A DNA stretch of 64,000 nucleotides, from assembly GCA_016208105.1 (NCBI GenBank), contig JACQYS010000019.1:202494-266493 (forward strand), in the 5' to 3' direction. The notes below the pieces were generated by a model, which made no database searches, was not told the DNA's origin, and saw nothing but the letters and a program-made list of their open reading frames with translations. Positions within the stretch are counted from its first letter, which is position 1. Each line of letters begins with the position of its first letter. Origin of the DNA: Desulfovibrio sp. (GTDB lineage: Bacteria; Desulfobacterota; Desulfovibrionia; Desulfovibrionales; Desulfovibrionaceae). Positions 53,917 to 61,230 of this stretch are shown piece after piece. Position numbers and translations under genes: made by a program.

Positions 53917-54417
53917 TTATTGGAAGCGCTGGGTATTCAGCGCGATGTTCGTGTTATAGGTCTTATTGACATTGCCCTTCCACGTTGGGACTCGAACGGT
54001 GAGTTGAATCACAACGGGGGTTGGCGGGTTTGCTCCAAAATTCTGCTGTGTGGCAACAAATCCCGTCCCGCTGACCACGTTCCCCACCAACGTATTGTTG
54101 TTTATTTGGAGATTTGTTCCATTAAGTTGTATTATTGTCTGAGACACATCTGTCATGTAATAGTATGTCAAAACATTGCTCGAGATCCATGAGGATGTAA
54201 GCCGCTTTGTATCGGCATTCGCTATCTCATGGGTAATACGCGTCAAAGCTGCTTGAATGTTTTCTTCCGCAGCGGCCTCGTTCTTAGCCAAGAGCCATCC
54301 CTGCAACACATTCATCAACACGGGCAAAGCACCAGCAGCGACAATTCCCAAGATGACCAATGTCACAATCAGCTCAATAAGAGTCGTTCCCCGTTGGTTT
54401 TCTCTAGCACTAATCAT
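53917..54417 (-). CDS. Type IV pseudopilin (PilW/MshO-like)
   Basis: 166 residues from ATG 54417. Leader MISARENQRG ends in the cleavage site G|TTLIELIVTLVILGIVAAG, with Glu at position 5. A coiled-coil helix (NEAAAEENIQAALTRITHEIA) follows, then a beta-rich globular domain with few cysteines. Three N-X-S/T sequons (NGT, NNT, NKT). AGGATGAAGAC precedes the start; ATGs at 54435 and 54459 are possible but give a longer leader. It lies 12 bases before the lectin pseudopilin, and follows another pseudopilin by 38 bases, so the row is one operon. Confidence 0.86.
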   Translation of the reverse strand: MISARENQRGTTLIELIVTLVILGIVAAGALPVLMNVLQGWLLAKNEAAAEENIQAALTRITHEIANADTKRLTSSWISSNVLTYYYMTDVSQTIIQLNGTNLQINNNTLVGNVVSGTGFVATQQNFGANPPTPVVIQLTVRVPTWKGNVNKTYNTNIALNTQRFQ

Positions 54418-54455
54418 GTCTTCATCCTGGCTCATTACGTTTGTAACACACCAGA

Positions 54456-54851
54456 TCAAAACTGCTGAGTAAAAATATACGTTAGCGACTGACCAGTTGC
54501 CTTATCCGTAACAGTAAGCCGGAGAGACGGGTTGATGTCATTGGCGTTAAAGCGATAATTTGCATTCGTATTTATTGTATACAGTGAGTTCAACTTGTAG
54601 ACACTGCTATTTGAAACAACTATGTTGCTGTTAAGCTGCGTGAGATTATGTAAATACGTCCCGCTATTGCTGTAATCCGTAATAATATTGGCCATCACAA
54701 GCTGCAAGCGAAGGGGCGGAGGCATCTGATCAAAGGGCTTCGAACTCGTGGTCACACCGGACAAAAAATAGGGCACGACCATGGCGGCCATTATCCCAAC
54801 CAAAAGGATAGTGACGATCAGCTCGATAAGTGTGAAGCCCTTGTTGTTCAT
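54456..54851 (-). CDS. Type IV pseudopilin (MshD/GspH-like size)
   Basis: 131 residues. A very short leader MNNKG is followed by FTLIELIVTILLVGIMAAMVV with Glu5, so processing by the prepilin peptidase is expected. The globular part is small, Asn-rich and contains two N-X-S/T sequons (NLT, NSS). ATG 54851 is used; a GTG three bases upstream is less likely. It is the third of five pilin-type genes and of a size with minor pilins that build the tip complex. Confidence 0.86.
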   Translation of the reverse strand: MNNKGFTLIELIVTILLVGIMAAMVVPYFLSGVTTSSKPFDQMPPPLRLQLVMANIITDYSNSGTYLHNLTQLNSNIVVSNSSVYKLNSLYTINTNANYRFNANDINPSLRLTVTDKATGQSLTYIFTQQF

Positions 54852-54865
54852 CACTTACACCTTGA

Positions 54866-55405
54866 TCAGGGCACGTAACCCGTGCCTGGGGTGATCACCA
54901 CGGGACTATATGAACAGTCTGTCACGGCAAAAGACATGGTCCCCGATGGCACACCACGCGTACTGAAAGTAACGGTTCCGGCTGCCACGCCACCAGTGGC
55001 GAAAGTGATGGTACTGTGGTCGACACCATTTCGCTGAAGCGTCCCGGTTTGCCCGCTCACCACGAAGGACCAGGGGACGATGTCAGCCATAGCTCTCGTC
55101 CTGGTGTTTCGCAAAGCACCTTTGAGGGTTTCAGCATCGGCATAGGCGTCGTAATTGGTGGTGGACCTGCGGGACATGACCACCACGCCGATGATGGCCA
55201 CGAGCACCAAAGTTACGGCCAACTCCTTGAGCGTAAAACCCTGGCTCGCCGATTGGCCCCGGATATCCCGCGGCACAGATGCATGAATTCCTTGAAGGAG
55301 GGGCTCCGCACACACGCCTTGCGGCCCCAATTCAGGGGCCCAGGCTCCAGCCTCAGCTGGCAGCGTTTCAATGAAGAATATTTTTTCAAGCCATCGAGAC
55401 AGCAT
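54866..55405 (-). CDS. Type IV pseudopilin with unusually long leader
   Basis: 179 residues. The pilin motif SASQG|FTLKELAVTLVLVAIIGVVV begins only at residue 57, giving a 56-residue leader, far longer than the usual 5-25. The leader start is nevertheless well supported: GGAGGG lies eight bases before ATG 55405. An internal GTG at 55276 (VPRDIRG) would give a 13-residue leader, with AAGGA 12 bases upstream. Position 5 is Glu; Lys4 is odd. The globular domain has one Cys and no N-X-S/T sequon, unlike its neighbours. Size suggests a GspH/MshC-like minor pilin. Confidence 0.78.
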   Translation of the reverse strand: MLSRWLEKIFFIETLPAEAGAWAPELGPQGVCAEPLLQGIHASVPRDIRGQSASQGFTLKELAVTLVLVAIIGVVVMSRRSTTNYDAYADAETLKGALRNTRTRAMADIVPWSFVVSGQTGTLQRNGVDHSTITFATGGVAAGTVTFSTRGVPSGTMSFAVTDCSYSPVVITPGTGYVP

Positions 55406-55474
55406 CGTGACACCCTCCGGCGCGATTACCCCAACCGGTTCACGCGAAACCTAGCAAGTCTCTTTGCGCACTTA

Positions 55475-55507
55475 AGCCGGGCGGTACCCCCTTGGTCCCG
55501 CCCGGCT
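55475..55507 (-). terminator. Hairpin between major pilin and minor pilin genes
   Basis: Stem AGCCGGGCGG/CCGCCCGGCT with a 13-base loop. On the minus strand it is 36 bases past the major-pilin stop and is followed by TAAGTGC, with no T run. It may attenuate transcription so that the major pilin is made in excess over minor pilins. Confidence 0.5.
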
Positions 55508-55543
55508 CGGGCTTACGCCCTTTAACTCAAACTTCCGAAGAAG

Positions 55544-55960
55544 TTATTGCAGTACGACCGTCTTGCCCTTGTCGGTGGCGGGGATATTGGCCAGCCTTTG
55601 ACTGATGGAGTTCACAAGGCTGTTGGTTACCAGGATATCAACGCCAGTCGAGTTGTTCGAAGTGTTAGCGGTGTAACTGAGCGTGAAGTCGCCCACGTTG
55701 TTGTACGGAGCGCTGCTCAGAGTGGTTACCAGGTTGGTAAGGTTGAAGTTACCGGCGATCAACTGCTGGGAATAGACCATGGTGACGTTAGAGGCACCGG
55801 CCGCCACAGCACCCTTCACTGCGCCCGCAGCCGCCTGGTCCTGCATGTCCAGGTACCTGGGGATGGCCACGGCTGCCAGCATGCCCACGATAACCAGAAC
55901 CGCGATAACTTCGATAAGGGTAAAGCCGCCCTGGCCGCTTCCGATGGTACGAGTCTTCAT
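55544..55960 (-). CDS. Major type IV pilin (MshA/PilA-like)
   Basis: 138 residues. The 12-residue leader MKTRTIGSGQGG precedes FTLIEVIAVLVIVGMLAAVA with Glu5. The mature protein (about 126 residues) has no Cys pair and five N-X-S/T sequons, three of them overlapping (NTSNNST). Its start is fixed by GAGGAG nine bases upstream. It has its own sigma-54-type promoter at 56093-56109 and is followed by a hairpin, as expected for an abundant subunit. It is the first of five pilin-type genes. Confidence 0.93.
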   Translation of the reverse strand: MKTRTIGSGQGGFTLIEVIAVLVIVGMLAAVAIPRYLDMQDQAAAGAVKGAVAAGASNVTMVYSQQLIAGNFNLTNLVTTLSSAPYNNVGDFTLSYTANTSNNSTGVDILVTNSLVNSISQRLANIPATDKGKTVVLQ

Positions 55961-56092
55961 GATGTCTTCTCCTCTAATGGTGATTTGTATTCGCCTTCCC
56001 TGAGGCGTCCCTCTTCTCGCCTTTTCGCCCCAGGGTGGTGAAGTTTCCTGTCTGGGGGCCGGGCAGGATGTCCCGCGCCGATGCCCGACTTA

Positions 56093-56109
56093 AGCATTCA
56101 CCGTGCCAA
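56093..56109 (-). promoter_or_regulatory. Sigma-54 (-24/-12) promoter of the major pilin gene
   Basis: Minus strand TTGGCACGGTGAATGCT: GG at 56107-56106, ten bases, GC at 56095-56094. It matches TGGCACG-N4-TTGCW with one change (ATGC for TTGC). The predicted transcript start is about 56083, 123 bases before the pilin ATG. A sigma-54 activator is encoded at 58668-60002. Confidence 0.82.
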
Positions 56110-56212
56110 CTTCCACCATGACAAGATAAGACAGCAAAATTATTGAGCTTTACCTCTCAACAAGTACCCAAAACAACTCCCGGCGCCCCTCTCTCCTACA
56201 AATTTTGGAGGT

Positions 56213-56232
56213 CCTTCAACGCGCTTTGAAGG
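56213..56232 (-). promoter_or_regulatory. Candidate upstream activator site for the sigma-54 activator
   Basis: A 20-base dyad CCTTCAA-CGCGCT-TTGAAGG, centred about 140 bases upstream of the predicted pilin transcript start, the usual distance for enhancer-binding-protein sites. No second copy was found nearby. Confidence 0.42.
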
Positions 56233-56458
56233 CCCGCACGCCTTCTTTCGCATTGCTCGTGGCACCAAAAAGGGGAAGAAACGCACTTTCTACTTCGCTA
56301 GCCGGGGGATATTTGTACAGTGGAACAAACGGTTAAGAATCGTCGTCCCTACTCCCCTGGGGCAACTCTGGTTTTCAGAAGTGTAGGGCTGGCAACAATC
56401 CGCGGTTTTGAACCGCAGGTTCCTGTATACAGGGAGATGGCCCGGCAGATTGGATAAC

Positions 56459-58576
56459 TTAGCGTCCGATGGCAGAGTTTAATTTCGTCCTATACTTTTC
56501 AATTTCCTTGATCAGCTCTTCATCCTCAGCAGGGGCTTTTGTCAGGGCCATATCTAGCAAAAGAAGGCCTTCCCGGCCCTTGCCCGATAAAGCAGCCACA
56601 ATTCCCAGATCGTAGAGGTCTTTGGCCGGAGTATTCCATACCAACGGATTGGCAACATCCTTCAACGCCTCGTACCCCTTGGAATACTCTTCAAGCCTAA
56701 CATACGCAGCATAAAGGTTGCGTTTGATGCTCACCCCTTCAACCGGGTTGGCTCGGTCAAGGGCCTTGAGGTTTAGTTTGACCGCTCGTTTAAAGTCGTT
56801 CTGCTCGAACGCGACTTGTGCACCCAGGGCATACCCCATGAAATGCTCTGGGTGCCTGCTTACCATCATTTCAGCATGAACAGCAGCTTTCTCCAATTGT
56901 CCTTCGGCCATGAGAATCTTTGTCACCACCGCGTTTGCCACAAGCCCTTCCGGATACACCGCCAGGAGCCTTTGTGCTTCCACAAGGGCCTTTGCCCTGG
57001 TTTCGCTATTCATCGCCTTGTAGTCGGCGCTTGCCATGCCGGCTATCGGCAAAGCTTCCATGCGGTATTTGCCCACAAGGCCAGGGTGTTTGTCCGAGTC
57101 GGCGTAGAGAACGGCGTAATCATCAAGAAAAACCGGCACGAGACGAGGGAAACCAGCCATTGTTTCAGCGAAGCCCTGGTCATCCTTGGCGATCATGATG
57201 AAATCGGGCGCATAACGCTCAAGCATTTTCCCCAAAACCGTTTTGTCGTGTGCGAAGTTGGAGCTTTGAAAGAAATCAAAGCTGCTAAAGAGCATGGTCT
57301 CCATGTCCATGAACAAACTGTATTTGGGATGCAGTCTCCAAACCAAATAACCGCCCGAGTTTGGTTCGTTCAGAATGCGGCCGCCGGGACCCTCTTTCTC
57401 AAGGAAGTCGCACACGCCTACCGGCAGTTGGCCATGGCTCAAGGGGAAATGCGGCCTGTATCCAAGATATCCAACCACAACAAATATGGTTCCGCAAACC
57501 ATGGCCAGCCCGGTGGATACGGCGGCCCTCCAGGATATATCGCGAGTCTTTTGGCTCAACAGGAAAAGGGCATCCCCTATCAGAGGCAGCAGCAGCAGCA
57601 CGAACTCATAAGTGAACCGGCGTGACTGAGGCAGCAGGAGGAGGCCTCCAGCAATGAGGATAAGGCGGCTTAAGCGAATCCGGCGCATTACGCACAGAAC
57701 CGTGGCACTTACCCCCAGGATCACCATGAGCAGATTTGCCAGGGAACCTACTGCGTTGCTCACGGGATAGAGTGAGAACACCACAAGGTCGCTCAGTTTC
57801 GTGGCGCGGAGTTCGTTGATAACCAGTTCGTGGAACAAGGGCGCGGCAAATGGTTTGAGCAGAAGACCCGTCCCCGCCGGGGTGGCCAGCACCGTGTACA
57901 TTGTGGCGATCAACGGCCACCGGAGCTGCCGCAACTCGTTCGGGACAGGACGGCGCAAAAGCTTCGCGATGAAATACTCGCAGAGATAGGCTCCGCAGAT
58001 AAGAAGCATCACCGGATACTCGACTCCGTGCAGATTTACCCACACGACTCCGATGGCCGGCAGGAGCCACCCCAACTGCGGACGTTGATTGATAATCAGC
58101 ATGAATACAGCAATGCCCATGTAGGAAAAAACGTGAGGCCGCAGAAGAAGATCACGGGGGAGTATGGCCATGGCGTACAAAATGGTGAGGCTCAGGACCA
58201 GCAGCGTGGCACCGTTTCCGCCCTGCCGGGCCTGCCCGGACAGATACCGGTAAACGAACCATACCGTGAGGATAAACAGAGCAGCCCGCACCAACACCAG
58301 GGCTTCGTACCCACCCAGTTTGAAAAACGTGTACAGGAACACCTGGTGAAGCCAGTAATAGTCCACCCAGGTACCTGCTGAAGCAAGGTAGGAGAAATAC
58401 GGTCCGTCGGGCAGGCGGAGGTTTTCAAATATGTATCGCCCGCCAGCCAGATGATAGAAAAGGTCATTATCATAGGCGACTATTGGCCATAGCGCTAAGA
58501 GCACTCCCATACCGGCCAAGAGCGTCAAGACAAGGTAGGATCGGAAGGAATTAGCTCCTGGGTGCCCAAAATTCAT
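56459..58576 (-). CDS. Polytopic GT-C-like membrane protein with C-terminal TPR region
   Basis: 705 residues. About ten to twelve membrane helices lie between 12 and 400, and the first loop has acidic residues (YDNDLFYHLAGGRYIFEN; WVDYYWLHQVF) as in GT-C oligosaccharyl/mannosyl-type transferases. The soluble C-terminal 200 residues (about 505-705) form TPR-like helices (AEGQLEKAAVHAEMMVSRHPEHF; NDFKRAVKLNLKALD). ATG 58576 follows AAGGAG. It lies between the sigma-54 activator and major pilin. Enzyme activity is not shown; it could glycosylate pilins, or be a structural component like MshN, which is also TPR-rich. Confidence 0.72.
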   Translation of the reverse strand: MNFGHPGANSFRSYLVLTLLAGMGVLLALWPIVAYDNDLFYHLAGGRYIFENLRLPDGPYFSYLASAGTWVDYYWLHQVFLYTFFKLGGYEALVLVRAALFILTVWFVYRYLSGQARQGGNGATLLVLSLTILYAMAILPRDLLLRPHVFSYMGIAVFMLIINQRPQLGWLLPAIGVVWVNLHGVEYPVMLLICGAYLCEYFIAKLLRRPVPNELRQLRWPLIATMYTVLATPAGTGLLLKPFAAPLFHELVINELRATKLSDLVVFSLYPVSNAVGSLANLLMVILGVSATVLCVMRRIRLSRLILIAGGLLLLPQSRRFTYEFVLLLLPLIGDALFLLSQKTRDISWRAAVSTGLAMVCGTIFVVVGYLGYRPHFPLSHGQLPVGVCDFLEKEGPGGRILNEPNSGGYLVWRLHPKYSLFMDMETMLFSSFDFFQSSNFAHDKTVLGKMLERYAPDFIMIAKDDQGFAETMAGFPRLVPVFLDDYAVLYADSDKHPGLVGKYRMEALPIAGMASADYKAMNSETRAKALVEAQRLLAVYPEGLVANAVVTKILMAEGQLEKAAVHAEMMVSRHPEHFMGYALGAQVAFEQNDFKRAVKLNLKALDRANPVEGVSIKRNLYAAYVRLEEYSKGYEALKDVANPLVWNTPAKDLYDLGIVAALSGKGREGLLLLDMALTKAPAEDEELIKEIEKYRTKLNSAIGR

Positions 58577-58633
58577 CACTGAAACTCCTTAGCCCCTGCC
58601 AAACTCGTTTTTATGCGCTCGTTTCAAAAGCAC

Positions 58634-58656
58634 GCACCGGCCATGAAGACCGGTGC
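58634..58656 (-). terminator. Hairpin after the sigma-54 activator gene
   Basis: Stem GCACCGG/CCGGTGC with a nine-base loop, 12 bases past the minus-strand stop at 58668, followed by GTGCTTTTG. It may separate the machinery operon from the GT-C-like gene. Confidence 0.5.
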
Positions 58657-58667
58657 ACTTGTTCAGG

Positions 58668-60002
58668 TCAGTTCGGCTTGTAGGCAGCGGGGTCCAACCC
58701 GAGCTTTTTGATGCGATGCCAAAGACTGCGCTCTTTTATGCCAAGCATCTCGGCCGCCCGAACCTGAACCCCATGACTTTTGATAAGTGCCGCTATGATA
58801 AGGCTCTTCTCTATCTCTTCAAGACGCTCGTCCAAGTCCTTGGCCCTGCTCTCGGGCATTACTGGCAGTTGCGGCTCAGTGGCGGAAACGAGCCTGAGCT
58901 GTGCGGGCAAATGCTCGGGCAGAACCATGCCATGTTCATCTGCCAGGACCGCCGCCCGCTCCAGAGAGTTGCGCAATTCACGTACATTTCCCGGCCAGGA
59001 ATACGCCATCAGCAGCTGCAGTGCTTCCGTTGAAAGAGTGAGCCCAGGCCCGAAGCGCTCAAGAAAGTGCGAGCACAGCATCGGAATGTCCTCAGGCCGG
59101 ACGCGTAATGGCGGCAAGAGAATCGGGAAGACGTTCAAGCGATGGTAGAGATCTTCCCGGAACTCGTTGCGAGTGATCATTTCCTGGAGATTTTTGTTGG
59201 TGGCCGCAACCAGCCGGACATTGAACCGAACCGGCTTGGCCCCACCGACCCTCTCGGCCTCCCCGTTTTCAAGGGCACGCAAAATTTTGGCCTGTGTCTC
59301 CAAAGGCATGTCGCCTATCTCATCCAGAAAGAGTGTACCGTTGCTGGCCTGCTCGAACTTGCCTTTTTTTACGGCGATTGCCCCGGTGAAGGCCCCTTTT
59401 TCGTGCCCGAACAGCTCGCTCTCCATGAGTCCGGGGGGGATGGCCGCGCAGTTCACCGCCACGAAAGCCCTATCTTTGCGTTTGGAGTGGGAATGGATGG
59501 TGTTGGCGAACAAATCCTTGCCCGTTCCGGATTCCCCGGTCAGCAATACAGTTGCTTCCGAAGGAGCAACCTTGGCTACCTGGGACATCACTCCCCGCAA
59601 GGGTCTGCTCTCACCAATGACGCCCGGGAAAAGCGCCTTTGCGTCCAGGCTTTCCATCACCTGGGTGACGTGCTCGAACATTTGGCCCAGAGCTTCAATT
59701 TCTGCGCCACGGGCCCGTTCCATCCGTTCCGCTGGTTCCTTGAGCATCGGCAGTTTCTTGGCCCTTTCCAGAAACTCCTTTACGGGCTTCAACACCAGAG
59801 TTCCAAGCAGCATGGCTACGCCGAAAACAGCAAGACCGGTAACAGCCGCCGTGATGTAGCCGTTGCGGGCCGAAGCCCCTCCCTCAAGAAAACCGAATCG
59901 CCAAGCAGCCTCCGTTCCCAATACGCACAGCGAGGCGATCCCCCCCAGGATGAAGGGAATGAGCACGCCAAGGGATATGTCCACACGCACTCGCTGAAAC
60001 AT
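58668..60002 (-). CDS. Membrane-anchored sigma-54-dependent activator
   Basis: 444 residues. Two membrane helices (about 9-29 and 49-71) with a short loop between, a HAMP-like linker (about 72-120), then the AAA+ sigma-54 interaction domain (about 125-355): Walker A GESGTGKD at 156-163, the sigma-54-contact loop GAFTGA at 203-208, Walker B TLFLDEIGD. A Fis-type HTH (VRAAEMLGIKERSLWHRIKKLG) ends the protein. It has no receiver domain, so no phosphorelay is expected; signalling by the membrane segment is inferred. ATG 60002 abuts the TAG of the GspF-like gene. Its target is probably the promoter at 56093. Confidence 0.92.
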   Translation of the reverse strand: MFQRVRVDISLGVLIPFILGGIASLCVLGTEAAWRFGFLEGGASARNGYITAAVTGLAVFGVAMLLGTLVLKPVKEFLERAKKLPMLKEPAERMERARGAEIEALGQMFEHVTQVMESLDAKALFPGVIGESRPLRGVMSQVAKVAPSEATVLLTGESGTGKDLFANTIHSHSKRKDRAFVAVNCAAIPPGLMESELFGHEKGAFTGAIAVKKGKFEQASNGTLFLDEIGDMPLETQAKILRALENGEAERVGGAKPVRFNVRLVAATNKNLQEMITRNEFREDLYHRLNVFPILLPPLRVRPEDIPMLCSHFLERFGPGLTLSTEALQLLMAYSWPGNVRELRNSLERAAVLADEHGMVLPEHLPAQLRLVSATEPQLPVMPESRAKDLDERLEEIEKSLIIAALIKSHGVQVRAAEMLGIKERSLWHRIKKLGLDPAAYKPN

Positions 60003-61226
60003 CTATTTCACCATCTTGGTCAAATCCCACATGGGGAGGAAAATGGCCAAAGCAAAAAAACCGACCACCCCGGCCAAACCGACTACCAGTATTGGATTGA
60101 TTGCTTCCGACAACGAACTTACCGCATACTCCACTTCCGCATCATAATGGTTGGCCACGGCCATAAGCATCTCTTCCAGATTGCCGGTTTCCTCGCCCAC
60201 GGCCACCATATTGATGACCATCGGAGTGAAGTATTTTGCCTGGCGTAGCGGAGAGGAAAGTCCGCGCCCTTCCTTGAGCAGCTCCTTGATGCGCGAGAAC
60301 TCCAAGGCAATGGCCGCATTGCCTATAGTTCCTTCTAAGATATCCAGGGTGGCCAGCACGCTTATGCCGCTGGCCTGGAGAATGGAGAAGATGGAAGCAA
60401 AGCGGGACATAGCCGCCTTAGTAAAAAGAGGCCCGAAAATTGGGATGCGTAACCACAGGTTGTCCCACCAAAGACGGCCCCCTTTTGTTCTTAGAAATCT
60501 GATAAAAAGAAATATTCCAACAATGATTCCGCCTAAGAGATAATATCCGTAAGCATCGAAAAATTCATACAGATTTATTGCAATCACAGTTGGCGCTGGC
60601 AGTTCGATTTGAGCCCTTTTAAAACTAACCACAAACTTGGGCACCACGAAGTTTAACAACACGTAGAAAGCAGTACCCAAAGCAACGACTATTGTAGCCG
60701 GATACTGTAAAGCGGAGCGTATGTCCGATTTCACCTTATGTTCGTGCTCTATGAGATAGATGAGGCGGTTGAGCACCTCCGGGAGTGCTCCGGACTGCTC
60801 ACCCGCCAGAACCATATTCTGGTAAAGCCCGGAAAATACCTTGGGATGGTTTGAAAAAGCCTCAAACAAGGTTTTGCCCTGTTTGATGTCCGCATTCATG
60901 ATCGTGCAGACTTGCTTAAGCTTTTTATTCTCGGTTTGCTCTTCTAAGATACGCAAGATTTCGAGAATGGAAAGTCCGGCTTGCACCATGGTCCGGAACT
61001 GTTTGGTAAAAAGGATGAGATCTTTAAGCTTTACTGCGGTAAGCTTTATCTCGGTTTCTTCCCACCATCCCTCCAAGCCGCCTTTCACCCTGCCCCGGGA
61101 AATTGAAACAGGAATGTACCCCAAAGCCATAAGCTTCTGGCGTGCCTGATCAACCGACTCGGCTTCGATCACTCCGGATATGGTCCGGCCGGATTCGTTC
61201 AGGACTTGGTAGGAAAAAGAGGCCAT
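60003..61226 (-). CDS. Pilus inner-membrane platform protein (GspF/PilC/MshG)
   Basis: 407 residues. Two GspF domains (about 70-195 and 272-395) and three membrane helices, with the N-terminal FSYQVLNESGRTISGVIEA typical of the family. Motifs FTKQFRTMVQAGLSI and GEETGNLEEMLMAVA match. It forms the base on which the assembly ATPase works; that ATPase (GspE/PilB/MshE) is not in the window and should be to the right, or elsewhere. The gene is four bases after the ExeA-like gene and abuts the sigma-54 activator gene. Confidence 0.94.
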   Translation of the reverse strand: MASFSYQVLNESGRTISGVIEAESVDQARQKLMALGYIPVSISRGRVKGGLEGWWEETEIKLTAVKLKDLILFTKQFRTMVQAGLSILEILRILEEQTENKKLKQVCTIMNADIKQGKTLFEAFSNHPKVFSGLYQNMVLAGEQSGALPEVLNRLIYLIEHEHKVKSDIRSALQYPATIVVALGTAFYVLLNFVVPKFVVSFKRAQIELPAPTVIAINLYEFFDAYGYYLLGGIIVGIFLFIRFLRTKGGRLWWDNLWLRIPIFGPLFTKAAMSRFASIFSILQASGISVLATLDILEGTIGNAAIALEFSRIKELLKEGRGLSSPLRQAKYFTPMVINMVAVGEETGNLEEMLMAVANHYDAEVEYAVSSLSEAINPILVVGLAGVVGFFALAIFLPMWDLTKMVK

Positions 61227-61230
61227 GGAA

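Larger units (their letters stand above)
55961..56458 (-). other. 498-base regulatory gap upstream of the major pilin gene
   Basis: No credible gene. It contains the sigma-54 promoter (56093-56109), a dyad upstream of it (56213-56232), an inverted repeat GCGGTT-TTG-AACCGC (56402-56416) and the palindrome CCTGTATACAGG (56422-56433); the latter two lie 26-57 bases past the stop of the next gene and may end its transcript. The stretch 56110-56160 is AT-rich. Confidence 0.7.
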
